The notes under the pieces: model-generated
Told to the model about the DNA's origin: nothing
The model's input: the letters and a program-made list of their open reading frames with translations, nothing else
Database searches by the model: none
From: Rhodococcus ruber
Lineage (GTDB): Bacteria > Actinomycetota > Actinomycetes > Mycobacteriales > Mycobacteriaceae
NCBI RefSeq assembly: GCF_027270735.1
Contig: NZ_JAPWIJ010000006.1
Location: 248,001-312,000 of the forward strand
DNA length: 64,000 bases
Reading direction: 5' to 3'
Position numbers and translations under genes: made by a program
In this document: piece by piece, positions 30,076 to 38,491 of the stretch
Position numbering within the stretch: position 1 is the first letter of the stretch
Layout of the letters: each line of letters begins with the position of its first letter

Positions 30076-31095
30076 ATGAAAGCGTTCGTTCTCACCAAGT
30101 ACAAGCAACCCCTCGAACTCCGCGACGTCGCGGAGCCGACCGTCGGCGATCACGAGGTCCTCATCGGTGTCGAGGCCGTCGGACTCAACCAGCTCGACGA
30201 GAAGATCCGCCTGGGCGAGTTCAAGCAAATCCTGCCCTACACACTCCCCCGCACGCTCGGGTACGACGTTGCCGGCACCGTCCTGGAGATCGGAGCGAAG
30301 GTACGCAGCGTCGCCGTGGGCGACGAGATCTATTCTCGGGTCGGCACCGACCACGTCGGAACCCTCGCCGAACGCGTCGCGGTAGCGGAGACCGACGTGA
30401 CGCTCCGACCTACGACGGTGACCACGGTCGAGGCCGGATCGCTCCCGCTCGTTGCTCTCACCGCCTGGCAGGCTCTCATCGAGAAGGGAAACGTGCGCAG
30501 CGGCCACAAAGTACTCGTCCACGCAGGTGCCGGTGGTGTCGGCACCATTGCGATCCAACTGGCGAAACACCTGGGGGCGACCGTCGCCACCACCGCCAGC
30601 GCTTCGAATACCGATTTCCTCCACGACCTCGGTGCGGATCTCGTGATCGACTACCGAACACAGGATTTCGAGACCCTCCTCTCCGGATACGACCTCGTCA
30701 TCGACAGCCTCGGTGGTGAAAATCTCGAGAAGTCTCTCCGCATACTGAAGCCCGGCGGCACGGCCATCGGCATCACCGGCCCTCCGGACCCGACCTTCGC
30801 ACGTGAGGCAGGGCTCAATCCCGTTCTGCGACTTGCCATCGCAGCCCTGAGCCGAAAAATCCGCAGACAGGCCCGAAAGCTGGGCGTGAACTACGAGTTC
30901 ATGTTCATGCACTCCGATGGTGACCAACTGCGCCGCATCGCGGCACTGGTCGACGACGGAACCATCCGCCCCGTCGTCGGAGCCACCTACCCCTTCGAGG
31001 AGACGCAGGAGGCCCTGCAGTCACTCGGCCTGGGCGGCATCCGCGGAAAAACCGTCGTCACCCTCCCCCACAACGAGAAAGCCAACGAGCAATGA
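30076..31095 (+). CDS. NADPH-dependent quinone oxidoreductase / zinc-type-like MDR alcohol dehydrogenase
   Basis: A 339-residue medium-chain dehydrogenase/reductase starting ATG 30076 (MKAFVLTKYKQPLEL) with AGGAAA upstream. The Rossmann motif is VHAGAGGVGTIAIQLAKHLGA (about 155-175). The catalytic zinc ligands of true alcohol dehydrogenases are absent, so a quinone or enone reductase is more likely. It is first in an operon with a hydrolase (ATGA overlap) and an SDR, divergent from a TetR gene. The set suggests detoxification or catabolism of a carbonyl compound; this is inference. Confidence 0.88.
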   Translation: MKAFVLTKYKQPLELRDVAEPTVGDHEVLIGVEAVGLNQLDEKIRLGEFKQILPYTLPRTLGYDVAGTVLEIGAKVRSVAVGDEIYSRVGTDHVGTLAERVAVAETDVTLRPTTVTTVEAGSLPLVALTAWQALIEKGNVRSGHKVLVHAGAGGVGTIAIQLAKHLGATVATTASASNTDFLHDLGADLVIDYRTQDFETLLSGYDLVIDSLGGENLEKSLRILKPGGTAIGITGPPDPTFAREAGLNPVLRLAIAALSRKIRRQARKLGVNYEFMFMHSDGDQLRRIAALVDDGTIRPVVGATYPFEETQEALQSLGLGGIRGKTVVTLPHNEKANEQ

Positions 31096-31949
31096 GCAAC
31101 GACAACACCTCGATCATCAGGTCCTACGCGCACGCACCGGTCCGATCGGTCACCGCCGGTGGCACCACCTACTCGTACCGAGAACTCGGACCGAAGGGCG
31201 GCATCCCCGTCGTGCTCTTCGTCCATCTCGCCGCCAACCTCGACAACTGGGATCCGCGCATCGTCGATCCCATCGCTCAGAATCGACATGTCATCGCCTT
31301 CGACAACACCGGCGTCGGTGCATCCTCCGGCACGGTCCCCAGCACCGTCGAGGAAGCCGCCGACGACGCCTACACCTTCATACGCGCACTCGGCTTCGAC
31401 ACCGTCGACATCTTCTCCTTCTCACTCGGCGGGATGATCGCCCAGGATCTCACCGTCAAGCATCCCGAACTCGTCCGCAAACTCGTCCTCACCGGAACCG
31501 GACCCCGTGGCGGACAGGACATCGACAAAGTCGCCGGCGTCACCTACTGGGACATCTTGCGCGCAACACTGAACCGTTCGGACCCTAAGGAATTTCTTTT
31601 CTTCAACCGCAACGCCACCGGCAAACGCGCGGGCAAGGCTTTCGTCGAACGCTTGAAAGAGCGCACCCACAACCGCGACAAGGACGTCAGCATTTCGGCG
31701 TTTCGCACGCAACTGTCCGCGATCAAGAAATACGGTCGGTCGGCACCATCCGATCTCTCCAAGATCACCCAACCAGTGTTGATTGCCAACGGAGACAACG
31801 ACCGTATGGTGCCCAGCGTCCTGTCCGAAGACATGCACCGACGCATCGTCGGCAGCGAACTGGTCATCTACCCCGACTCGGGTCACGGTGGTGTCTTCCA
31901 GTTCCACGAGCAGTTCGCACCCCGTGCGGTCGAATTCCTGAACCGCTGA
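31092..31949 (+). CDS. alpha/beta-fold hydrolase
   Basis: A 285-residue hydrolase starting ATG 31092, overlapping the oxidoreductase stop by 4 bp. The nucleophile elbow is FSLGGM (about residue 112: DIFSFSLGGMIAQDL). The acid and base candidates are in NGDNDRMVP (about 235) and DSGHGGVF (about 262). The oxyanion region is HLAANLDNWDP. No signal peptide is seen, so it is cytoplasmic. It probably works with the flanking reductases. Confidence 0.9.
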   Translation: MSNDNTSIIRSYAHAPVRSVTAGGTTYSYRELGPKGGIPVVLFVHLAANLDNWDPRIVDPIAQNRHVIAFDNTGVGASSGTVPSTVEEAADDAYTFIRALGFDTVDIFSFSLGGMIAQDLTVKHPELVRKLVLTGTGPRGGQDIDKVAGVTYWDILRATLNRSDPKEFLFFNRNATGKRAGKAFVERLKERTHNRDKDVSISAFRTQLSAIKKYGRSAPSDLSKITQPVLIANGDNDRMVPSVLSEDMHRRIVGSELVIYPDSGHGGVFQFHEQFAPRAVEFLNR

Positions 31950-32008
31950 CCGTTCTCGCCCTTCTTGCCGCCGTAAGAGGAATGACCCACGATCGAGGAG
32001 AAACTGCC

Positions 32009-32827
32009 ATGCCATCTCTACTGGTCACCGGAGCCGGCCGAGGAATCGGGCTCGCAATCACCGAACACATGAGCACCGCAGGGTGGACGGTGTACGCAAC
32101 CGCCCGCTCTCAATCCGCCCTGGCAATGCTGGACGCCATGCAAAACGTCCACGGTGTTCCACTGGACGTCACCGACAGACAGTCGATTTCGGCCTTGTCC
32201 GAACACCTTCCGAACAAATTGGATGGTGTGGTCAACAATGCCGGCATCATCGTGAACGGGCCCGTGGAGGGACTACACATCGACGATCTGTCGCGCCAAC
32301 TCGACGTCAACGTGATCTCACAAGTGGCCGTCACCCAGGCAGTTCTGCCTGCGATCCGTGCAGGTCGGGGCCGAATCGTTTTCATGTCTTCGCTCAGTGG
32401 ACTCATCACCACACCCGGTACGGGCGCGTACTGCGCATCGAAATATGCCATCGAAGCACTGGGTGACGCTCTTCGAATGGAGCTGCGCCCATGGAAGATT
32501 CCGGTGTCACTCATCGAACCCGGACCCATTCGGACCGACATGTGGGGCGAAATGCTCGACGACCATGATGCGATGGTCGCAAACTTGAGTAACGAGAACC
32601 GACTTCTCTACGCCGATCATCTCGCCGGTAGTCGAAAGTTGCTGGGACGCACCCAGAAACTCGCCGCGGACCCTGCGCGCGTCACCAAGGCCGTCGATCA
32701 TGCTCTCACGTCCTCACGCCCCAAGCGTCGATACGTTCTCGACACTGTGAGCCGAATCCAGAAGTTCGCAGTCGCAGTGACTCCCACCCCTCTGAAGGAC
32801 AGACTGCTGGCCTCACTGAGCTCCTGA
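32009..32827 (+). CDS. short-chain dehydrogenase/reductase
   Basis: A 272-residue SDR from ATG 32009 with a GAGGAG ribosome site. Coenzyme motif TGAGRGIG (about 7-14), NNAGII (about 75), catalytic Ser (MSSLSG, about 127) and YCASK (about 141-145) are all present. The later half (SLIEPGPIRTDMW) resembles the retinol-dehydrogenase-like group. Third gene of the TetR-controlled operon, 59 bp after the hydrolase. Confidence 0.9.
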   Translation: MPSLLVTGAGRGIGLAITEHMSTAGWTVYATARSQSALAMLDAMQNVHGVPLDVTDRQSISALSEHLPNKLDGVVNNAGIIVNGPVEGLHIDDLSRQLDVNVISQVAVTQAVLPAIRAGRGRIVFMSSLSGLITTPGTGAYCASKYAIEALGDALRMELRPWKIPVSLIEPGPIRTDMWGEMLDDHDAMVANLSNENRLLYADHLAGSRKLLGRTQKLAADPARVTKAVDHALTSSRPKRRYVLDTVSRIQKFAVAVTPTPLKDRLLASLSS

Positions 32828-32938
32828 TACATCCGACGGACCGAGCAGGTCAATGGCGCACAGCCTCGGGTGGACCGTGGTCACCGAGCCACCGAGCATC
32901 GCTCGGCCGTGTCGGGTGAGAACCGATCGCTTGGGAGC

Positions 32939-32953
32939 GGCGTATACCGTCGA
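32939..32953 (+). repeat. 15-bp direct repeat, copy 2
   Basis: Identical to 28432-28446 and also preceded by GGGAG. Here it is joined, 2 bp later, to the second copy of the 32-bp repeat, so the two ends of a DsbA-like locus appear to be fused with the gene body missing. Confidence 0.6.
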
Positions 32954-32955
32954 CC

Positions 32956-32987
32956 GGAGCCGACGACAGAAAAAGTGATGTGTCGGC
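32956..32987 (+). repeat. 32-bp direct repeat, right copy
   Basis: Right-hand partner of 29186-29217, one mismatch (A for G at the 17th base). It lies immediately before the end of the convergent DHFR-like gene. In frame it would read the same SRRQKK-stop tail as the DsbA-like gene. Confidence 0.85.
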
Positions 32988-32991
32988 CGGA

Positions 32992-33609
32992 TCAGCCGCC
33001 TCGCACGTCGTCCATGTTGCCGACTTCCGGGGTTCCGGCGTCGAGGCCGTAACGCAGGTATACGGTGCCTTTGCCGCCGACGGCCGGTGGCTCGAGCAGC
33101 GTCAGGTTGCTGGGCACGGTGCCGTCGGCAAACACTCTCTTTCCCGCCCCGAGAACGATGGGATGCACCCAGAGGTCGAGTCGATCGAAGAGCTTCTCGC
33201 GCAACAAAGTCTGGACCAGATCGAGACTTCCGACGACCTTGATGTGGTCGTGTCTCTCTCGGATCTCACGCACGGCGGCGACCAGGTCGGGTCCGAGTTG
33301 GGTCGAACCGTCCCACGGCAGATCGGGTGTGCCGCGCGAGGCCACGTATTTCGGGATCGAGTTGAACAACGTTGCAAACGAATCGGTTTGGTTCGGCCAG
33401 TACGCGGCGAAGATGTCATAGGTGCGCCGGCCGAGCAGGAGCGCATCCGTGCCCTCGTATGCGGCCACAACTTGCGCCCCGGAGACCTGGTCTAGCAGAG
33501 GAACCTGCCAGCCACCGTAGGGGAAATTCTCGGGATCTTCTTCGGGGCTTCCGGGTGATTGTGCGACGAGGTCGAGGGTGGCGAACAGTTCCAACGTGAT
33601 GAGGCCCAT
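32992..33609 (-). CDS. dihydrofolate-reductase-like (RibD C-terminal family) reductase
   Basis: A 205-residue protein starting ATG 33609 (MGLITLELFATLDLVAQSPG). The LGRRTYDIFAAYW segment (about 59-71), IKVVGSLDLVQTLL (about 122-135) and HPIVLGAGKRVF (about 150-161) are typical of the RibD-C/DHFR-like family. NADPH-dependent reduction of a pterin-like or other substrate is the family role; this is probably not the housekeeping FolA. It lies 33 bp after a hydrolase gene on the same strand. Confidence 0.88.
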   Translation of the reverse strand: MGLITLELFATLDLVAQSPGSPEEDPENFPYGGWQVPLLDQVSGAQVVAAYEGTDALLLGRRTYDIFAAYWPNQTDSFATLFNSIPKYVASRGTPDLPWDGSTQLGPDLVAAVREIRERHDHIKVVGSLDLVQTLLREKLFDRLDLWVHPIVLGAGKRVFADGTVPSNLTLLEPPAVGGKGTVYLRYGLDAGTPEVGNMDDVRGG

Positions 33610-33642
33610 GATTGCTCCTGACTCTGTAGAACGAAAGCTATT

Positions 33643-34509
33643 TCAGCTCAATACTTTCCGCAATGTGTCGGCAAATTCTGCCGGCTTTCCCGTCTGACCG
33701 AATTCGCCGCCGAGGAAGCCCGAGTGGCCACCGGGAAAGACGATCGGCTCCGATCCGAGGAGCGATGCGGTCGAATACGCTGCGCGAGCCGCGATGTGAC
33801 CGTCCTCGGGACCGCCGGATTCTTCCCCTACGCCGATCACCACGGTGGTGGGTGCAGCACGCAACGCGTCGACGCCCGGTGCGAAGTCCACTCCGCCCCC
33901 GCGCATGTTGGACATCAGGGCGTCGTCTCGGGTTCCGTCGTCCTCGGTCGGGAGGCCGAACTGCGCCGGGTCCGGTGCCGGGCGAGCGAAGAACGCGTCG
34001 TCGATGGGTCCTGCGTGCATCAGCAGCGACATGAATTCGGCCATTGCCGGGCCGCGGCCGTGAGCGTCGTACGTGGCCACCATGTGTGCGCACACTGTCG
34101 CAATGTTCTCCCGGTCAGGAAGCGTGCCTCCGGCGGGTGGTTCGTGGGCAACCAACGTCCGAACATCGAACGGGTACTTGCTGACGAGCACCAGCGCATT
34201 GACCGCACCCCCGCTCGAGGCGAACACATCGACAGGCCCGTGGCCGACGGCGGTGAGCACTGCATGCAGGTCGTCGGCATGTTCGCCGAAGGTGACCGCG
34301 GCGGTCGTGTCGTCTCGTCGACTACGTCCGACATTTCTTGGGTCGTACGTGACGACCACCCGGTCGCGGAAGTGCGATGCCAACGTGCCGAACCCGCTCG
34401 CATCCATCGGTGAGCCGATGAGCAGCAAGGGCGTGACCCCTGGCTCGAGCTCGCCGATCACGTCGTAGGTCAGGGTTGCACCGGGCACGGAAACTGTCTG
34501 TGTCGTCAT
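33643..34509 (-). CDS. alpha/beta-fold hydrolase
   Basis: A 288-residue hydrolase starting ATG 34509 (MTTQTVSVPGATLTYDV). The nucleophile is in FASSGGAVNALVL (about 96-108, SxSGG-type elbow). The later base candidate is FPGGHSGFLGGEFG (about 260-273). HG-type oxyanion and DPRNVGRS (about 56-63) fit the family. Between the arr remnant (48 bp upstream) and the DHFR-like gene on the same strand, so likely one transcript. Confidence 0.88.
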   Translation of the reverse strand: MTTQTVSVPGATLTYDVIGELEPGVTPLLLIGSPMDASGFGTLASHFRDRVVVTYDPRNVGRSRRDDTTAAVTFGEHADDLHAVLTAVGHGPVDVFASSGGAVNALVLVSKYPFDVRTLVAHEPPAGGTLPDRENIATVCAHMVATYDAHGRGPAMAEFMSLLMHAGPIDDAFFARPAPDPAQFGLPTEDDGTRDDALMSNMRGGGVDFAPGVDALRAAPTTVVIGVGEESGGPEDGHIAARAAYSTASLLGSEPIVFPGGHSGFLGGEFGQTGKPAEFADTLRKVLS

Positions 34510-34556
34510 GCTCGTGTGGACCTCGGTCCGAGCGGAAACTCACCGGGAGGCGCCGC

Positions 34557-35025
34557 CTAGTCGTAGAGAACCGCAGTGCCCGTCTGTCTCAACTTCTCGA
34601 GACCGTCTCGGAAACGTTCCAGGTATTCGGGCGAATGTCCGACCCAGTCGGTTGTCTTCTCGACTACGCGCACTGGTTCTGCGCTGCGATAGGAGTGCGT
34701 CGGGTTGCCGGGAAACTTCTTGTCCGTCACGTTCGGGTCGTCCTCGACCGCCGGTCGGCTGCACCACGTAGACCCGCGGATTCCCCTCGCCGACGGCCAT
34801 CTCCGCCGCGAGCACAGCACCGTCGAGCACCTTGGTCATGTAGATGTAGTTCGAGATGTGCTCGGGACGGTAGTTCGAGCGATAGCCCGGGACCAAAAAG
34901 TCACCGGCCTCGAGATCGGCCTTGGTGCCATGAAAGTAACTCTGGTCGCTCCGCAGGCTGCGCTCCTGGCAAGCACCGGATTCGTGCACTCGAAAACGCT
35001 CCGGTGTATCAGCCATGTCTGCCAT
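34557..35025 (-). pseudogene. arr: rifampicin ADP-ribosyltransferase (Arr), frameshifted
   Basis: From ATG 35025 (GGAGGAG 5 nt upstream) the frame reads the Arr N-terminus: SYFHGTKADLEAGDFLVPGY and later VYVVQPTG. At about 34749 the frame breaks. The correct continuation (VEDDPNVTDKKFPGNPTHSY then AEPVRVV, WVGHSPEYLE, stop at 34557) is in another frame. Loss of two bases (CC) after ACCGGC would explain it exactly, since Arr reads PTGP(V/F)EDDPN here. Arr inactivates rifampicin by ADP-ribosylation of the ansa 23-hydroxyl. As written the gene is broken; a sequencing error is not excluded. Confidence 0.85.
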
Positions 35026-35313
35026 AGAAACTCCTCCGTGTCGGTAGCCGGAAGATTGTGCACGCCCGACGGGGTCTTGCCGCAAGCCCCTACCCCGGCG
35101 ATACACTGAAGGCAACGCAGACGAGTTCGTTTATGAAATCGGCTCTGCGGGGCGAGGGCTCACAGTCCCGACTCGAACCTGGATGTGGCCGCCGCGAACA
35201 GCACGAGTCGATAGATCCTGAAGCAGTGGCGTCATCGCCGTCCACGGATGAGCCACATCCTTCGGAAATCAAGACCGCCCACACCCGCCGGAGCACGCTG
35301 CGATACTGACCCG

Positions 35314-35682
35314 ATGCACGATTTCGGAGTCCAGTTTTTCATCGATCTCGAGTCGCGCGTCTGGGACGCGCTGGCCAACGGCGACGCAGACGCCGATCTC
35401 GAACTACTGTCTGCAGACTTCGTCGGGGTGTACCCCACCGGTTTCGCCAATAGGGCAGACCACGCAAACCAACTAGCTGACGGGCCCAGCATCGCGTCTT
35501 ACTCGATCTCGGAAGCGAAACTGATCGAAGTTTCTGGAAATGCGGCGATGCTCTGCTATCGCGCTGACTACCTCCGACCTCATCGCAGCGTGGGCGAGGC
35601 GATGTTCGTCAGTTCGCTCTGGTTCCAACGAGATGGCCGTTGGCAGAACGAGTTCAGTCAAGACACACCTGCCAACTCCTGA
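35314..35682 (+). CDS. SnoaL/NTF2-like (DUF4440-type) protein
   Basis: A 122-residue protein from ATG 35314 (MHDFGVQFFIDLESRVWDAL). It has the cone-like NTF2 pattern: an N-terminal helix, then ADLELLSADFVGVYPTGFANRADH (about 28-51), and a C-terminal sheet ending VSSLWFQRDGRWQNEFSQDT. Such proteins are small-molecule-binding or isomerase-like; nothing indicates a substrate. It stands alone between convergent and parallel neighbours. Confidence 0.7.
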   Translation: MHDFGVQFFIDLESRVWDALANGDADADLELLSADFVGVYPTGFANRADHANQLADGPSIASYSISEAKLIEVSGNAAMLCYRADYLRPHRSVGEAMFVSSLWFQRDGRWQNEFSQDTPANS

Positions 35683-35864
35683 CGGCGCTGCCTAGCCAAC
35701 TGAAGCGGGCGTCAGCTACAGCGGCCGGTGGTCTACGAACCCGACACTGGCAACGGCAGCGGCTGCGCAATTGCTGATCCACTCGCGATAGAGAGAATGT
35801 CGATACGGTCGGGTGAGCCTCGTCGTTGCCCGACGAAAGAGAACCACCACAAGGAGCTCAGTTC

Positions 35865-36578
35865 GTGAACGATCTCGACAACCCGAACGAGTCACCTGCG
35901 CTGCGTCGACCACGCGTGATCGTCTTCGACGTCAACGAAACGCTGTCCGACATGTCTCCGTTGTCGCGTCGCTTCACCGACGTGGGAGCTCCCAACGAAC
36001 TCGCGTCACTGTGGTTCGCGAGTGTTCTGCGTGACGGCTTCGCACTCACGGCGGTCGGCGCGGCGCGGCCCTTCGCTGACGTCGCATCCGGGCTACTTGC
36101 AGTGATGCTGCCGCCTGAGGCGCTGGATCGAGGGATCGACGACGCCGTCGAGCACATCATGGGCGGTTTCATGAGCCTGGACGTGCATCCCGATGTAGCA
36201 GACGGCATCAGAGCACTGGCTGCGCTCGAGATCCGGCTGACCACCCTCAGCAACGGCGCGGTCGGCGTTGCTCAGAAACTGCTCGAAGGCGCAGGAGTAC
36301 TCGAGCAGGTCGAGATGCTGCTGTCCGTCGACCAAGCCGGGGCATGGAAGCCCGCCGCGCAGTCGTATCGATACGCACTCGATCGGTGCGGCGTCGAACC
36401 CCACGAGGCCATGCTCGTCGCCGTCCACCCCTGGGACATCGACGGTGCCCACCGTGCCGGACTGTCCACGGCCTGGATCAACCGCACGGGCACCACCTAC
36501 CCGCAGCACTTCACGGCCCCGGACCTCGAGGCGACCTCACTGCTCCACCTCGAGCAATTACTGCAGCACGCGACCTAG
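35865..36578 (+). CDS. haloacid dehalogenase type II-like HAD hydrolase
   Basis: A 237-residue protein; I start at GTG 35865 (VNDLDNPNESP), which has AAGGAG 8 nt upstream. HAD motif I is IVFDVNETLSD (about 24-34), with Asp then Asn as in L-2-haloacid dehalogenases. Motif II is in TTLSNGAVG (about 126-134), motif III Lys in AGAWKPAAQSY (about 158), and the late acidic site is near HPWDIDGA (about 188). It hydrolyses a halo-acid or phosphate ester; which one is not clear. It is 10 bp upstream of gluQ. Confidence 0.85.
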   Translation: MNDLDNPNESPALRRPRVIVFDVNETLSDMSPLSRRFTDVGAPNELASLWFASVLRDGFALTAVGAARPFADVASGLLAVMLPPEALDRGIDDAVEHIMGGFMSLDVHPDVADGIRALAALEIRLTTLSNGAVGVAQKLLEGAGVLEQVEMLLSVDQAGAWKPAAQSYRYALDRCGVEPHEAMLVAVHPWDIDGAHRAGLSTAWINRTGTTYPQHFTAPDLEATSLLHLEQLLQHAT

Positions 36579-36588
36579 AGTTGTCCCC

Positions 36589-37449
36589 ATGCCCGCCGGC
36601 CGCTTCGCTCCCAGTCCCTCCGGCGATCTTCATCTCGGCAATCTGCGAACCGCGCTACTGGCCTGGCTCTTCGCCCGCTCCACCGAACGACGCTTCCTCA
36701 TGCGCGTGGAAGACCTCGATCGCGTGAAACCCGGATCCGAGCAGCGCCAACTCGACGACCTCGCCGCCATCGGACTCGATTGGGACGGGCCGATCATGCG
36801 GCAATCCGAGCGTCGGGAAATCTACGACGCCACGATTCGCACGCTCACCGCCGCCGGGCTGACGTACGAATGTTTCTGCACGCGTCGGGAAATCCAACAG
36901 GCCGCATCCGCACCCCACGCTCCCGACGGCGCGTATCCCGGAACATGTCGAAATCTGACCGCAGACCAGAGAGCAGCGAAGGACCGCCCACCTGCCATTC
37001 GATTGCGTTCGCAGGTAACCGAATTCACCATCGTCGATCAGCTGCACGGCCTGTTCCGAGGCCAGGTGGACGACTTCGTCCTGCGTCGATCCGACGGTGT
37101 GCCCGCCTACAACCTCGCCGTCGTCGTCGATGATGGCGCGCAAGGCGTCGACCAGATCGTGCGCGGCGACGACCTTCTCACCTCCGCGCCGCGGCAGGGC
37201 TACATCGCTCAACTCCTGGGCCTGACCCCCGCGACGTACGTCCATGTGCCCCTGGCACTCAACGTCGAGGGCAAGCGTCTGGCCAAACGGGACGGCGCGG
37301 TGACGCTGCGTGAACGACCCGATGCGTGGGCACTCATCACCGCTTCCCTCGGTGTGCAGGACGTAAAGAACGCCGAGGAACTGCTCGAACAGTGGAAGCC
37401 GACGCTGGTACCACGCGAACCGTGGGTGTTCGACCCCTCGATCGGCTGA
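36589..37449 (+). CDS. gluQ: glutamyl-Q tRNA(Asp) synthetase
   Basis: A 286-residue class I aminoacyl-tRNA synthetase paralogue from ATG 36589 (MPAGRFAPSPSGDLHLGNLR). It has the HLGN form of HIGH, KRLAKRD in the KMSKS position (about 229-235), and the zinc ligands CFC (about 86-88) and Y-x3-C (YPGTC, about 107-111). It lacks the anticodon-binding domain of GltX. It attaches glutamate to queuosine 34 of tRNA-Asp. A queuosine-precursor transporter lies two genes downstream and tgt at 53-54 kb, which supports the assignment. Confidence 0.93.
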   Translation: MPAGRFAPSPSGDLHLGNLRTALLAWLFARSTERRFLMRVEDLDRVKPGSEQRQLDDLAAIGLDWDGPIMRQSERREIYDATIRTLTAAGLTYECFCTRREIQQAASAPHAPDGAYPGTCRNLTADQRAAKDRPPAIRLRSQVTEFTIVDQLHGLFRGQVDDFVLRRSDGVPAYNLAVVVDDGAQGVDQIVRGDDLLTSAPRQGYIAQLLGLTPATYVHVPLALNVEGKRLAKRDGAVTLRERPDAWALITASLGVQDVKNAEELLEQWKPTLVPREPWVFDPSIG

Positions 37450-37551
37450 CCACGAACCGATCGAGATCACGTTGCAACGCGAGAGGACCCAACTGCGCAC
37501 GAATCGGACGTACAGTGACCGCGACAACCCATCCCGAGGGAGAAGGACACC

Positions 37552-38412
37552 ATGACCTCAGGCGGCTACGACCCCGACAAGGATCCACAGAACCCCGGTG
37601 GTTATCCCCCGCCGCAGGGCGGCGGCTACCCACCACCCGGCAACTACCCACCACCCGCGCAAGGCAACTACCCGCCGCCCGGGAACTACCCGCCTCCTCC
37701 CGGCGACTACCCCCAGCAAGGCGGCTATCCGCCACCCGGCGGCTACCCACCACCCCCACAGGGCAACTACCCGCCGCCTCCGTCGTTCGGTAACTCGCCG
37801 ATGGCGACGCAGCTATCCGTGGGAACAGCCATCGGCTATGCGTTCGAGAAGTTCAAGCAGAACGCACTCGTCTGGATCGGCATCGTCCTGATCGCCGCGA
37901 TCATCCAGGGCGTCCTGAACTTCGTTCTGAGCTCCGACAGCATCGTCCTCAGCCTGGTCTTCAGCATCATCGTCGGTGTCGTCGCACTCCTCATCCAGGC
38001 GGCGCTCGTCCGCGGCGCTCTGCACGAGGTGGACGGGGTCAAGCCCGCGTTCGGGTCCTTCTTCCAATTCGGCAACGTCGCCGCCGTCATCATCGCCGGC
38101 ATCCTCGTCGGCATTGCAACCAGCATCGGCTTCGTCCTGCTGATCATCCCCGGCATCGTCATCACGTTCTTCACGTGGTGGACCTTCCAGTTCGTCATCG
38201 ACCGCGGCGACGAGCCGATCCCCGCCATCAAGGCGAGCGCTCAGGCGATCGCGTCCAACGGTGGGACTCTCTTTGTGCTCGCTCTCGCCCTGGTAGGCCT
38301 CAACATCGTCGGTGCGATCCCCCTCGGCCTCGGTCTGCTGGTGACCATTCCGATCACGATCATCGCCGGTACCTACGCTTACCGCGTCACGGTGCGTGGC
38401 AACGTCGCCTGA
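37552..38412 (+). CDS. proline/glycine-rich membrane protein
   Basis: A 286-residue protein from ATG 37552. The first 80 residues are low-complexity repeats built on GGYPPP and NYPPP. The rest is a membrane domain with about five helices (for example about 100-125, 130-155, 175-205, 230-255 and 258-280). It resembles the mycobacterial Rv2560-type proline- and glycine-rich membrane proteins. The function is unknown. It lies between gluQ and the transporter, but with 102 bp before it and 79 bp after it. Confidence 0.8.
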   Translation: MTSGGYDPDKDPQNPGGYPPPQGGGYPPPGNYPPPAQGNYPPPGNYPPPPGDYPQQGGYPPPGGYPPPPQGNYPPPPSFGNSPMATQLSVGTAIGYAFEKFKQNALVWIGIVLIAAIIQGVLNFVLSSDSIVLSLVFSIIVGVVALLIQAALVRGALHEVDGVKPAFGSFFQFGNVAAVIIAGILVGIATSIGFVLLIIPGIVITFFTWWTFQFVIDRGDEPIPAIKASAQAIASNGGTLFVLALALVGLNIVGAIPLGLGLLVTIPITIIAGTYAYRVTVRGNVA

Positions 38413-38491
38413 CCTGTAGTCCGCCTCGATGGGCGCGCATCCCTCACCCCGGGATTCGCGCCCATCGTCGTCTCGGTGCTTGGATCCAGGG

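Noticed and set aside
29186..32987. Direct repeats considered as att sites of an integrative element
   Set aside because: No integrase, excisionase or mobility gene lies between them; duplication with deletion explains the fused ends more simply. Kept only as a repeat finding.
36268..36588. Upstream extension of gluQ to 36268
   Set aside because: The extension runs through the HAD gene in another frame; the synthetase N-terminus begins at ATG 36589.
37552..37800. Repetitive NYPPP/GGYPPP coding region considered as a CRISPR-like or satellite repeat
   Set aside because: The repeats are irregular, lack spacers, and are in frame as the proline-rich tail of a membrane protein.
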